A stretch of 64,000 nucleotides of DNA from JBCCFC01 sp965213595. GTDB lineage: Bacteria > Chloroflexota > Anaerolineae > Caldilineales > Caldilineaceae. The notes below the pieces were generated by a model that searched no databases, was not told where the DNA came from, and saw nothing but the letters and a program-made list of their open reading frames with translations. Both the position numbers and the translations under genes were made by a program. The stretch covers positions 1 to 64,000 of the forward strand of contig CBDBZO010000002.1 in assembly GCA_965213595.1 (NCBI GenBank). The letters are read 5' to 3'. Positions 20,550 to 29,498 of the stretch are shown in pieces (position 1 is the first letter of the stretch; the number at the start of each line of letters is the position of its first letter).

Positions 20550-21855
20550 ATGAAACACTACTTGCTGTTTGATTCTGGGTGTAGTCTTTGCACTCAGTTA
20601 GCTCGCGACATTGAGCAAGAGGCTCAAGGCAAATTGGAAGCACGCAGTCTCCGCGATGCAGAGATCAGGGGCCTGTTAGATGACGCCTACCCCGGTTGGC
20701 GTTGGGAGCCAATGATTCTAGAAGTTGGCCCTAAGCGTACGAAAAAGTTTTCGGGTGTCACGATGGCTTTGCAACTGACCCGAATGCTAGGCGTAGGTCG
20801 AGCTTTACGCGTTGCTCGCATGGTACGACAGCTTAATGTTTCACCCTCTCATCGGGGTTCTGGACGTCGTCAAATGCTCAAAGGCGCGGGAGGGTTATTG
20901 ACCGGGCTTTTGTTGGGTGGCACACAATACGGTAAGAGTGCGGCTCAAGAAGGAGATACGGTTTTTCTGCCATTGGTTCAGTCTCCCTCTGCTGGCGAGC
21001 TATATGGTGGTTTTCTGCTCCTCTCCGAAGGTGCGCCTGTTCCACGTGAAGTAATACCTGAAGAGTTTGGTTTCCCAGCGATGTGCGGAGTGTACGACGA
21101 AACGACAGGTGAATCTGGTGAGATTGGTCAAGGAGGAGCAGTTCAAGTTAATCTTCCAGACGTGGAAACACTTGCAAACGACACTAATGCGCCTGCTTAT
21201 ATACTGAACAATCCGGATGGGATTGTTGAATTCTCAAGTGTGTTGAGTCTCATTAAGTTGTGTCACAGATTCGTCTCATAAAGTCGTGCGCAATTGTTTA
21301 CATAATCAATTCAAGAGCCTTTCTTCGGCCATCTGCGCAATCAAAATTGCCCAAAATCGCTAGCGATGTGCTTTTACAGACCTGTACTCTGAGTGTGTGG
21401 ACTCGATTTGGAGGCTAATTGATCTAGCCACCGGTATTTCTCTGAGGAACGCGCACGACTTTATGAGACTCTTTTCGTACACAACTTAATGAGATCCGAC
21501 AAGTGTGAGTGTTGTAAAGCATACAACAGGCGAGGCGTGGGGCAGTTGGATATTGTACGAATCGTACAACTTGGAGTTTGACACCATGTACACCTCTATC
21601 AGCATTCACGCTCAGTACGCCTTCCCACAACCACTTCCACTTTGGTTGAGCGATGCAGTTGAGGAAGGTGCTCCCTCACTTGTTCTGCAGAAAGTAAACT
21701 TCCTACCAACAGAAGAGGGGATACTTGTTGAAACACCAGTGGGCTTTACGCTTCGCTGGATCGACGAACAGGTTTATTACAAGCTATCAATCGACCATCT
21801 GCCAGATGTAACTCCTCAACAGATCGCCAACATTTTGATAAAAGTCTCGCCCTAG
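20550..21855 (+). pseudogene. CxxC/Tat/LPLV fusion protein interrupted by a 261-bp element
   Basis: N-terminal about 90 residues resemble DCC-type (DUF393) thiol-disulfide proteins: LLFDSGCSLCTQLA with Cys11/Cys14. A twin-arginine-like segment follows, unusually internal (RRQMLKGAGGLLTGLLLGG, 106-124), then SAAQEG and VFLPLVQ. The frame then hits the element at 21241-21501. Removing the element and one AGTG copy fuses codons exactly (…FSS-VSVVKHTTGEAWG…), giving 346 residues ending at 21855. The downstream half is beta-rich with no family I know. Start chosen by its paralogue at 24105 (MKRYLLFDSGC). Function unknown; currently disrupted. Confidence 0.8.
21241..21501 (+). mobile_element. 261-bp non-autonomous element, copy 1
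   Basis: Starts TGTTGAGTCTCATTAAG and ends CTTAATGAGATCCGACA. Each end carries two related subterminal sites (TCTCATTAAGTTGTGT and TCTCATAAAGTCGTGC), a layout typical of transposase-binding ends. It is flanked by AGTG on both sides (21237-21240, 21502-21505), a 4-bp target duplication. An almost identical copy in reverse orientation lies at 31670-31930. No coding capacity. TGT ends plus a short duplication would fit an IS481- or IS21-like parent, which is not in the window. Confidence 0.9.
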
Positions 21856-21905
21856 CGCTTTCCGAGGATCTTTGGAGATTAGTGGTCTAAAGAAAGGAAA
21901 ATACC

Positions 21906-22562
21906 ATGGCTCAATATACAATTTACTCTCCGTTCAATGGGAAATTGCTTTCTTCTAACTGTTACTGCTCTAGAAAGTACAGTGCTGCGTGTGCCTCCTG
22001 TACTGATGATCCACTGTCGACCCTGCCTCGCTGTAAGGATAATATGAATTGCTATAACTGTAGCGGTTGCACCCCATGTAGTAATTGCTGTAAGCATACG
22101 GTCGTGGGTGAAGGTCTCGGTTTCTCATTGCCGCTGGATATTTCCGCTCCATATAATGCATTCATCTACGCATATTTGGGTGCAACTATTGGCAGCATTA
22201 AATATATTCATATGACCGGTGTGTGTGCAACTTTCACAGGAGATGTCAACAACGGCGTCTGGGTCGAGGCATATGTTGGTCTTAACGCAACAGGGAAAAA
22301 ATTAGGTCGACTGCTTTACGCACACACTGCAAATCGAACTTATAACGATGGGGCCATTATCAACCATCCTACTCAGACACCGGGGACTTGGTCTGTAACA
22401 ATTGGTAAGGTTCCTGATTTACCCAATAACGCCTGTTATCGAGGTACGCACACACATTTTTCCATCTTTGCAGAATCAGGCGTAAGCAAGTCGCGTACTA
22501 GCGCTGCATGTGAAACAAATCTTGCTGCATCCACCTCTCCTATTTATTGGTGGACGTACTAA
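21906..22562 (+). CDS. Cys-rich protein with M23-peptidase-like C-terminal region
   Basis: 218 residues, ATG with GAAAGGAAAA upstream. Residues 19-64 contain about 12 Cys (CYCSRK, CASC, CYNCSGCTPCSNCC), a possible metal or disulfide knot. The remainder has GLGFSLPLD, LLYAHTANRTYNDGAIINHP and GTHTHFSIFAE. The YAH...G...HxHF order resembles the lysostaphin/M23 zinc-peptidase fold, but the upstream metal ligands are not obvious, so activity is doubtful. No signal peptide is visible. Low GC, like its neighbours. It sits between the broken fusion gene and a lipoprotein. Confidence 0.65.
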   Translation: MAQYTIYSPFNGKLLSSNCYCSRKYSAACASCTDDPLSTLPRCKDNMNCYNCSGCTPCSNCCKHTVVGEGLGFSLPLDISAPYNAFIYAYLGATIGSIKYIHMTGVCATFTGDVNNGVWVEAYVGLNATGKKLGRLLYAHTANRTYNDGAIINHPTQTPGTWSVTIGKVPDLPNNACYRGTHTHFSIFAESGVSKSRTSAACETNLAASTSPIYWWTY

Positions 22563-22582
22563 TTCGTGATAGGTAGGCCATT

Positions 22583-23995
22583 ATGCTTCGAGTAATTTTC
22601 ATTCTAATTGTTGGAGCTTCACTCTCTGCTTGTATATATATGAGCGATGCAGGGAAGGTAGAGGATACACCTCAACAAGAGATATCTACTACAGAAGCAA
22701 CGCACGAAGATTCTGTCACTGTACCTAGAATGGGTATAGAGGACCGCTTTGCCTCAATAGCAACTGCCTCTCGGATATTTCCCCACAATTGGTCACCAGG
22801 GAGTGAAGCGTTAGCCTACTGGACATTTAGCGAAGAAGAGAGCGAGCAATTTACCTACCCTCCAGGGACACTACATTTCTTCGATATAAATACTGGTCAA
22901 ACTTGTGCCTATCCCGAGCAAGTTGATTACAGCTACGACAACTCGCCTATTGTTTGGTTGCCAGACGGTAAAATCATAGCTATTACAGGTGATGTGGCTG
23001 TGGGTGATGGTCAAGTCAGAATCAGCACACTCTGTAATGACGATTTCGAGATGCTTACTGAGCAATTCCCTGTACCGATAACGGGCATAGCTGCTCACAA
23101 CGCCAGTTATACTCAGATTGTACTGAACAGTTCACGGGGGATTCTGCTCTACAACTACGACACTCAATCAAATATTCAAATCGATGAGGCTGTGCAGGGG
23201 TCTCAGCGTGCCGGTTACTCTTGGTCTCCGTCAAATGAACTTTTAGCCATTTCAGATGTAGTCGCGATGCCTTCCTATTTCGAAATGGTTACGTATGTTG
23301 TTAACACGCAAACAGGTTTGGTGGAGGATAGTGTTGAATGGAGAGCATTTGATGCAGAAGGAAGCTTTGAAGGCCCTGTCTGGTTGGGAGAGAAACAGTT
23401 TCTCATTCAGAACACATTGGATCAGGGCCCTTTGCTAGTTACCACTGGAGAAGAAGTTCAACAGTTGATACCAGACGTGTTCGACGATAAGGATGTATCA
23501 GATCTGTCAAATGTGCAAACTGTAGCGAGAAATATTTCCGGATCAGAATCATACTCGATTGCTTTCGTCAATGTTGGCGCAACATTGACGCTGTATCATT
23601 CAAAATTAGAAGAAACCGAGGAACTACCCTTTCAACGGTTGCTATCCTGGTCACCTGATGGGAAGTGGCTAATTTTATCTGGATCAACAAGCACAGAACG
23701 TTCGTCTGGTGTATATCTTCGAGAAGTGAATCCAGAAAGTGAAGCGAAACTTCTTTTTAATGGAGAGAAAGCTCCCGAAGCGGTAGTGTGGAAACCAGAT
23801 TTGTCCGGAGTTGCAGTAGCTTTTCCGCAAAAAGCTGCTTTTGTCTCTATTCCTGATGGTACTCAAAGTGATCTAGGTGTAAGTGCAGCAGGTGAAGTGC
23901 TTCCTTCATCATTGATGTGGTCGTCCAATGGCGAATATTTAATTGCTCGACAGGTAGGTAGCGGAAAAGAAACGCTGGTTGTTACTGCTCCTTAA
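22583..23995 (+). CDS. Lipoprotein with TolB-like beta-propeller
   Basis: 470 residues. Lipobox LSAC near residue 17 after a hydrophobic segment (IFILIVGASLSAC). The mature part has repeated WSPxG/WSxNGEYL blades (NWSPGSEALAYW, SWSPSNELLAIS, SWSPDGKWLILS, MWSSNGEYLIAR), the pattern of TolB/WD40-like PD40 propellers. Probably anchored outside the membrane as a binding scaffold for a neighbouring enzyme. 20 bp downstream of the Cys-rich gene, so likely co-transcribed. Paralogous in style to 26071-27408. Confidence 0.8.
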   Translation: MLRVIFILIVGASLSACIYMSDAGKVEDTPQQEISTTEATHEDSVTVPRMGIEDRFASIATASRIFPHNWSPGSEALAYWTFSEEESEQFTYPPGTLHFFDINTGQTCAYPEQVDYSYDNSPIVWLPDGKIIAITGDVAVGDGQVRISTLCNDDFEMLTEQFPVPITGIAAHNASYTQIVLNSSRGILLYNYDTQSNIQIDEAVQGSQRAGYSWSPSNELLAISDVVAMPSYFEMVTYVVNTQTGLVEDSVEWRAFDAEGSFEGPVWLGEKQFLIQNTLDQGPLLVTTGEEVQQLIPDVFDDKDVSDLSNVQTVARNISGSESYSIAFVNVGATLTLYHSKLEETEELPFQRLLSWSPDGKWLILSGSTSTERSSGVYLREVNPESEAKLLFNGEKAPEAVVWKPDLSGVAVAFPQKAAFVSIPDGTQSDLGVSAAGEVLPSSLMWSSNGEYLIARQVGSGKETLVVTAP

Positions 23996-24104
23996 AGCAG
24001 ATGCTCTGTCGGTGAAGTCATGCACTCGACAGTCACTGGAACGAACACCATAAATACATGTAGTAAATTCAGCTTTCATTGTCGCCTTCAAGGAGAAATA
24101 CCTC

Positions 24105-25904
24105 ATGAAACGCTATTTGCTTTTCGACTCCGGCTGTAGTCTGTGTACACAGCTTGCGGAGAAGATTGTACAGGAATCCGACTCCAAGCTGGAAGCGCGC
24201 AGTTTACGAGAAACGTCTGTTCAAGAGATGCTCAATACTGCCCGACCCAATTGGCAATGGGAGCCTATGCTGTTGGAAGCCAGCTCCGAGAATATGAAGG
24301 TGTTCTCTGGGCCGAAAATGGCATTTCGCCTGGTGCAAAAGCTCGGAGTTCGCCGCGCGTGGAAGATTGCATGGCTGGTGCGAGGGACAGGCGCGCCCCT
24401 GCTGGGTGTGAATATTAACACAGATCGTCGACGCCTTCTTCAGGGCGCAGGTGGACTGTTGACGAGTTTGTTTCTTGCTGGGACTAGATTTAAACAAGGT
24501 TCGGCACAAGAAGGTTCGGTTTACCTGCCTCTGATACAGAGCGGCCAAGGCCTCGATCTTCAGCCCGGGGTGCCAGAGCTTATTGCCAACACATTTATGG
24601 CTCACGCAGCTGAATTTCCAGACCCCAATGAAACTGTAGAAGTTTTGCGCCTCTACATGGAGGGCAATAATCTTCTTCTGGAAGAACAGGTGGAAGAAGC
24701 ACTTACGATTTTTGAACAAGCAGTTGAATTTCAGCCGGACAGTCGTCACGCGCTGGCCGGGGTGGGACGGGCCTTAACTGCGAAGTACCACCAAACAAAT
24801 AACGAAGACGATCTGCGCGCGGCGGCTCAAAAATTCATTGAAGCGTCGGAAGTAGGTGCGCAATATAGTCGATTGGCCTATACCAGCAATATCGCTCATC
24901 GACTTGCTGACCTGGGTGAGGAAGACCAACTCCACGAATTTTTCTCCAAGCATATGGAGTCACCCTACCGCCCAACCAGATTTTATTTGCACTACGCGCA
25001 AGGTTTGGTAAAACTGGGTAACCCAGCAGCAGGTAAGTGGTTTCAAAAGGCCTTACTTTCTGATCCGACGGATTTGGAAGTGTTGATTCCGTATGTGGAA
25101 TGGCTTCTGGACAATCAGCAGTTTGAGCAAGCTTTGCAGTATCTTTCCGAGGATAGTCCCTACGAATCCCTGCACCTGTACCGAGGATTTGCTTTGGAAC
25201 GGTTAGAAAAGGTAGAACTTGCTGAACAGTCATATGAGAAGCACGCGCCATTTAGCAAGCTCTTCGCGGCCCCACAGCGCTTTAAGACAGAGAATCCGCT
25301 GACTCAAAACTCTATTCGATTTGAAAGTGATGCAGCTGCAAAAGAGCCTCTGGCTATTCAGCAAACTTGTCTGACAAACATCTCACAATGTATCCACTGC
25401 GAGGCAGAATCAGAGAACGATGGAGCCAAACGCACCGTTGGGTGGACAATTCGCAATAGGGTGTTCGTACATACTACATCAAACCCGTGCCGAAATTTTC
25501 TGCTTAGTGGTTCTTCCACTTGTGACAAATACATTTCAGCAATTAACGGAGGCTTCTGTAGGGGACGTGACCGGAATGGTGACAATATTTTTGATACCAC
25601 CACTGCTTCAAACCAGGCTGCGTCAGATGTATATTATGGACGCACACCTGAGCCTAAAACAAAGTGGTGTCCAAGAAACCCACCCTTCTTTGTCACTGAT
25701 GACTGCAATGTTTGCAATCCCGTCACGTGTCGTTGTACTCAAGGAAGTGATCAATGGGTGTCTGGTGGGCGGAGTGATGGTTACCTCTTCATGTTAGCAA
25801 CATCTGGAAACTGTTCTCCAACTACACCATCATCGCCTTGCGCTAAGAATCCAGACAAGAAGTGTGCCAACGGTGGCTACGAAAATTGCTTCTATACGAT
25901 CTAA
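24105..25904 (+). CDS. CxxC/Tat/LPLI fusion with TPR and SleB-like hydrolase region
   Basis: 599 residues with AAGGAGA before the ATG. Domain order: DCC-type redox-like part (FDSGCSLC, Cys11/Cys14; 1-90), internal twin-arginine-like segment (RRRLLQGAGGLLTSLFLAG, 108-126), SAQEG and VYLPLIQ (139-145), TPR-like helices (about 180-400, e.g. EALTIFEQAVEFQPDSRHALAGVGRAL), and a Cys-rich end. In the end region IHCEAESENDGAKRTVGW and IRNRV resemble the cell-wall hydrolase SleB (Hydrolase_2) signature, followed by about 12 further Cys. Likely an envelope-anchored, disulfide-rich cell-wall enzyme; the N-terminal redox part may help fold it. Inference. Confidence 0.7.
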   Translation: MKRYLLFDSGCSLCTQLAEKIVQESDSKLEARSLRETSVQEMLNTARPNWQWEPMLLEASSENMKVFSGPKMAFRLVQKLGVRRAWKIAWLVRGTGAPLLGVNINTDRRRLLQGAGGLLTSLFLAGTRFKQGSAQEGSVYLPLIQSGQGLDLQPGVPELIANTFMAHAAEFPDPNETVEVLRLYMEGNNLLLEEQVEEALTIFEQAVEFQPDSRHALAGVGRALTAKYHQTNNEDDLRAAAQKFIEASEVGAQYSRLAYTSNIAHRLADLGEEDQLHEFFSKHMESPYRPTRFYLHYAQGLVKLGNPAAGKWFQKALLSDPTDLEVLIPYVEWLLDNQQFEQALQYLSEDSPYESLHLYRGFALERLEKVELAEQSYEKHAPFSKLFAAPQRFKTENPLTQNSIRFESDAAAKEPLAIQQTCLTNISQCIHCEAESENDGAKRTVGWTIRNRVFVHTTSNPCRNFLLSGSSTCDKYISAINGGFCRGRDRNGDNIFDTTTASNQAASDVYYGRTPEPKTKWCPRNPPFFVTDDCNVCNPVTCRCTQGSDQWVSGGRSDGYLFMLATSGNCSPTTPSSPCAKNPDKKCANGGYENCFYTI

Positions 25905-25999
25905 TGCATCATCAAGTCTTAATTTTCGGGTTATTTCGTGCTGGTTACCCGAATTTTTAGCGTTGACAATGCACTAGAAGCATGATACGGGCGGGGTTA

Positions 26000-26044
26000 G
26001 TTACTAGGCGCGCTCCACAACCTACATGGAGCGCGCCTAGTAAC
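26000..26044. repeat. 18-bp-arm palindrome
   Basis: GTTACTAGGCGCGCTCCA (26000-26017) and its complement (26027-26044) around a 9-base loop, between two genes of the envelope cluster. It could terminate the 24105-25904 transcript and belongs in style to the GGCGCGCC palindromes. Confidence 0.75.
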
Positions 26045-26070
26045 GGCATGAACGACTCAAGGACTTTACT

Positions 26071-27408
26071 GTGCTAACGAAAACAACAAAGCGAGGAAAT
26101 TTGTTTCTCCTTACCTTTGGTCTTTTGTTGCTGCTTTACTTGACAGTTGCATGTAAATCGCTCGACGAGCCTTCTGTTCAGCTACCTAAAATAACGCTCA
26201 CAAAAGCGACAAGACAATCAAAACCAAGCGTTCGATTGCCAGAAGTAGCTCGGTGGTCTATTAAACCGCATGTTCTTCCATGGCAGTGTCAGCCAAGTAT
26301 TGAATGGTCGCCGGATAGCACTACCTTAGCATACACCTCGAAGGGCAGCGTTTGGATTACCTCTGAGTCTAATTTTACATCTCCGATAGAAGTCCGAAGA
26401 GGGATTCAACCTAAGTGGTCTCCAAAGGGGCGTCTAGCTGTCCTTGCTGATAGTGAAGATGGTTGGTTTCTGCAAATTTTTGATGAGTCCACTGCGGCTA
26501 CAGAACCAATTGAATTAGCTGATGATAAAACAATGTCGATGTTGCAGTGGCTAGATGAAGAACGAGTTGCAATTGTTTGGCATCGAGGCATCTCTGTTGA
26601 AGCACTCTATGAAATAGATACGAAGCAGGGCACATTCGCGCCGCTTGTTGCAGTTGAAGATGGAAAGTTGAGTACAACGATCTTGGGTGGTCGGTATTAC
26701 TGGTCGCCGGATCAATCGTTCTTGTTGATAGAGCGTCCGTCACCTTTTCGTCAGATTTCTCTCCTTGACGTGGCAACACAGCAAGATACCCCTCTTACTG
26801 GAGAAGAATCGACTTATCAAAAGTTTGAATCCTGGTCTCCGGACGGTGTCCAGTTTTTATATGAGAAGTGGACAGGTGTTGATGATCCTTTGCGTTCAGC
26901 CGCACCTACTCTCTACTTGTGGAATTTAGCTACACGGCAGAATCGTGAGTTAGTTCCTAATGCATGGGGGGCAGATTGGTCAACTCAAGGAGAAGTAGCA
27001 TTTCAACTTTTAGGTTCGCCCATTCAAAATGAGCAGCAACAGATTGTTGGCACTGATTTCCGCATAAACCAACCTTTTAAGTTGTTTCTGGTCGTAGCAG
27101 ATACTGCCAGCCTAAAGCCAGAGCGCATCATAGAAATTGGTCAAGTTACCGACATTGACCGATTTCTGGACAATTCGACTGGGTGTGATACACCCCGCCC
27201 TGACTGGTCTCCAAATGGGCGGGTATTACTTTATTGGAATGCAGATGGTTTGCCTATGTTGCTTAACAGTGAAGGATACTTCCGATTAGATGACCGTCCA
27301 TTTGAATCGAGACATGTTCAAGAATTTGCATGGTCGCCAAATAGCAAGTATCTGGCGATGCGCACGCCCAATGAAATAGTCGTGTACTGCTTAGATGATA
27401 GCTGCTGA
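26071..27408 (+). CDS. Second beta-propeller lipoprotein of the cluster
   Basis: 445 residues from GTG 26071. Lipobox LTVAC after a strong hydrophobic segment (FLLTFGLLLLLYLTVAC). Propeller blades: IEWSPDSTTLAYT, PKWSPKGRLAVL, YYWSPDQSFLLI, ESWSPDGVQFLY, PDWSPNGRVLLY, FAWSPNSKYLAM. Same architecture as 22583-23995, so each fusion enzyme is followed by a propeller lipoprotein. The stop codon is only 2 bp before the displaced clpB tail starts, so this marks the end of the inserted segment. Confidence 0.8.
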   Translation: MLTKTTKRGNLFLLTFGLLLLLYLTVACKSLDEPSVQLPKITLTKATRQSKPSVRLPEVARWSIKPHVLPWQCQPSIEWSPDSTTLAYTSKGSVWITSESNFTSPIEVRRGIQPKWSPKGRLAVLADSEDGWFLQIFDESTAATEPIELADDKTMSMLQWLDEERVAIVWHRGISVEALYEIDTKQGTFAPLVAVEDGKLSTTILGGRYYWSPDQSFLLIERPSPFRQISLLDVATQQDTPLTGEESTYQKFESWSPDGVQFLYEKWTGVDDPLRSAAPTLYLWNLATRQNRELVPNAWGADWSTQGEVAFQLLGSPIQNEQQQIVGTDFRINQPFKLFLVVADTASLKPERIIEIGQVTDIDRFLDNSTGCDTPRPDWSPNGRVLLYWNADGLPMLLNSEGYFRLDDRPFESRHVQEFAWSPNSKYLAMRTPNEIVVYCLDDSC

Positions 27409-27410
27409 AT

Positions 27411-27638
27411 CGCAACATTACCCTCGACCTGACCGACGCGGCCAAGACGCTGCTGGTCGAGGAGGGCTACGACCCGGCCTTTGGCGCACGCCCGCTCAAG
27501 CGCGTGCTGCAGCAGCGCATCGCCGACCCGCTGGCCGTGCAGATTCTCGATGGTCGCATTGAGAACGGGGAGCGCGTGCAGGTCGATGCCGTGGGTGGGG
27601 AGTTGGTGTTTACGGTGATGGAGCGGTTGATGGTGTAA
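27411..27638 (+). pseudogene. Displaced clpB 3' end, copy 1
   Basis: 75 codons (RNITLDLTDAAKTLL... to a TAA at 27636-27638) that match the end of ClpB with about 8 differences in 73 residues, mostly in the last ten. It has no start codon and is followed by a copy of the clpB terminator. It lies 8 kb downstream of clpB in the same orientation. The simplest reading is that DNA inserted at the clpB 3' end, restoring the gene and pushing the old end here. Confidence 0.9.
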
Positions 27639-27643
27639 GGATG

Positions 27644-27680
27644 AAAAAGCTGGGAGAGCAGGTGTGCTCTCCCAGCTTTT
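27644..27680 (+). terminator. Copy of the clpB terminator behind the displaced tail
   Basis: AAAAAGCTGGGAGAGCA pairs with TGCTCTCCCAGCTTTTT. Compared with 19561-19597, the stem bases changed on both arms, keeping pairing. Confidence 0.85.
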
Positions 27681-27712
27681 TTATGACTGCCTGATCCAAC
27701 TGGTTCTTATGG

Positions 27713-27718
27713 TATAAT
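27713..27718 (+). promoter_or_regulatory. -10 box TATAAT
   Basis: TATAAT at 27713-27718, 42 bp upstream of the ATG of the small membrane protein and just after the terminator, so a new transcript probably starts here. -35 not clear. Confidence 0.5.
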
Positions 27719-27760
27719 TAGAAATTACACAGTATCCTCGATACGAAATTTGGCTGAATT

Positions 27761-27997
27761 ATGTCTACACGTGCTAAAATTCTTCTTGTCCTACTGCTAT
27801 TTCTTTTCTTTGCCATGCTATCAGGCGGGCTGATAATAATGGGTCAAGGAACTACTAGCAGATTGACTAGCATTGATGTTGGTCTCTTTGATTTATCGAT
27901 GTACAGAATTGCGTGGTTTCTCCAGGGTGGATTTTGCCTTGTACCGGTAATCTTACTTTGGTTTGGTTGGGAATTGTTTAGAGGAGATAGATATTAG
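27761..27997 (+). CDS. Small two-helix membrane protein
   Basis: 78 residues with two hydrophobic helices (KILLVLLLFLFFAMLSGGLII and RIAWFLQGGFCLVPVILLWF) joined by a short polar loop. No family recognised. Two bases separate it from the next gene, suggesting co-translation. Confidence 0.6.
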   Translation: MSTRAKILLVLLLFLFFAMLSGGLIIMGQGTTSRLTSIDVGLFDLSMYRIAWFLQGGFCLVPVILLWFGWELFRGDRY

Positions 27998-27999
27998 AA

Positions 28000-28893
28000 A
28001 TGACCTCAACCACAACAAAGCGAAATTTACTGCTAACTGTGTTTGTGCTCCTATGCACTCTGGCAACGACATCCCCCGCCCATGCTCAAGATAACACCGT
28101 TCCGGGCGAACCCCTCGTCTACACAGGCCTCGACCTCAAGTACCCCGGCGTCACCTACCTCGATGTGCCGCCCAGCTGGCCCAGAGAAACGCCCTTCACC
28201 AGCGCGACGCTCTACATAGATACGCTCTACCTCTATGAGTACCACTTCATGCTTTCGGGGCGCGTGCTCTATGGGAATCGGGTGCGTCCTGTTCAAATTA
28301 CCGCCACGTTCTTCGATTCCATACTCAACACCAACGATCCAGACAAATCGGCGACCGCTTTTGATGCGACGGGCAATTTTTACGTGGCCCATGTATCGGT
28401 GCGCAGTAACCCGCCGGACTACATGTTTATAACGAGTAGTGAATCGCCCCTGCAAGGCAGCAAAGGCGTACTGATGATTTATCTGCAGCGGCCCGATGGC
28501 CCAATTCCCTGGCAGGTGGAAAATCGGGAGATTACGCTCTTTGAAATTCCCACCGAGGGCACGCCGCTTGAAGAATTTACCGCACCGCTGCTCGAGCGCA
28601 CAGATCTACCGCCCAGCCCCTTCCTAAACGACCATTGGTACGTTCTGCTTATTAGGAGCGAATCCTCCTTCTCCGTCGATAGCTACCAAAGCACGGAATA
28701 TACCGGCTGCCTCTGGGGCTACAAAATCGCCTCCGACCCCACCATCGTGGAACTCGATCTCGAATTCGGCCGCGACACGCCAGACGTGCGTGGCTACCAG
28801 TTGCTGACGGCGTTGAGCAACTGGACGGGCAACGATTTTCTCACGCCTATGCAGGAGCGGGGTATCTGGGGTTGCCTCTATCAGCCCGAGTAA
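28000..28893 (+). CDS. Exported protein of unknown function
   Basis: 297 residues with a signal peptide (NLLLTVFVLLCTLATTSPAHAQ, cleavage after AHA). The mature part is rich in Tyr, Pro and Thr, beta-like, with two Cys in GCLWGYK and GCLYQPE near the C-terminus that could pair. No family recognised. It starts 2 bp after the small membrane protein and ends 15 bp before a displaced clpB tail. GC rises within the gene compared with the upstream cluster. Confidence 0.75.
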   Translation: MTSTTTKRNLLLTVFVLLCTLATTSPAHAQDNTVPGEPLVYTGLDLKYPGVTYLDVPPSWPRETPFTSATLYIDTLYLYEYHFMLSGRVLYGNRVRPVQITATFFDSILNTNDPDKSATAFDATGNFYVAHVSVRSNPPDYMFITSSESPLQGSKGVLMIYLQRPDGPIPWQVENREITLFEIPTEGTPLEEFTAPLLERTDLPPSPFLNDHWYVLLIRSESSFSVDSYQSTEYTGCLWGYKIASDPTIVELDLEFGRDTPDVRGYQLLTALSNWTGNDFLTPMQERGIWGCLYQPE

Positions 28894-28908
28894 GCCTTTC
28901 TCTAAATG

Positions 28909-29012
28909 CTCCAGCAGCGCATCGCCGACCCACTGGCCGTGCAGATTCTAGACGGTCGCATCGAGAACGGCGAGCGCGTGCAGGTCGATGCAGTGAGGGG
29001 GGAGTTGGTGGC
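28909..29012 (+). pseudogene. Displaced clpB 3' end, copy 2
   Basis: Codes for LQQRIADPLAVQILDGRIE, NGERVQVDAV and RGEL, the last third of the D2-small domain of ClpB, truncated at both sides. A strong hairpin terminator follows. Second boundary of the cassette series behind clpB. Confidence 0.85.
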
Positions 29013-29014
29013 GC

Positions 29015-29054
29015 AACAAAAAGGGCCGGACAGCGCTATCCGGCCCTTTTTGTT
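29015..29054 (+). terminator. Hairpin terminator
   Basis: CAAAAAGGGCCGGA (29017-29030) pairs with TCCGGCCCTTTTTG (29039-29052); A-run and T-run on the two sides make it bidirectional. Confidence 0.85.
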
Positions 29055-29083
29055 TGCGAATCGCGACCACGGAGAGCGCATCC

Positions 29084-29497
29084 TCAGATACGAACGGCTT
29101 CTGCTTCCTCCACTACTGGCGATTCTGCCCCTGCACGCCGACGCTTCCATTCTCGAATCAGCTGTTCTTCCAGCGCCGCTACCGCTTTGGGGTCGAGTTC
29201 AGGTTCCGGCTCAACCTGTTCCCGCGATGCCAGGAATGCCTCCATCTCCTCATCAGTTGGCTTTCTGCCGCACTGATTTTTTCTTTGCAGGAACTCCTGG
29301 TGCTGTTGGATCACCTTTGCGAGCGGTACATGCTCAAACTGCGAAAGTGGTACGCCTCGCTTGGCGAGCTTCTCCCAGGCCACCGCTTGCTCCAACGCGT
29401 GTAGGATATACCGAGATAGGGAAATGCCGCTTTCCTGTGCGAGGTTCTCCAACTCTTGATAGAGCGCTTCGGGTAATTCCAAAGTCAGCTGATTCAC
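29084..29497 (-). CDS. RHH-type antitoxin of a PIN module
   Basis: 137 residues starting at GTG 29497, chosen because GGAGGGG lies about 5 bases upstream. N-terminal NQLTLELPEALYQELENLAQESGISLSRYI is a ribbon-helix-helix DNA-binding pattern; the rest is acidic and probably wraps the toxin. It begins one base after the stop of the PIN gene, so toxin and antitoxin form an operon with toxin first, as in the COG1569-type PIN systems. Confidence 0.75.
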   Translation of the reverse strand: MNQLTLELPEALYQELENLAQESGISLSRYILHALEQAVAWEKLAKRGVPLSQFEHVPLAKVIQQHQEFLQRKNQCGRKPTDEEMEAFLASREQVEPEPELDPKAVAALEEQLIREWKRRRAGAESPVVEEAEAVRI

Positions 29498-29498
29498 G

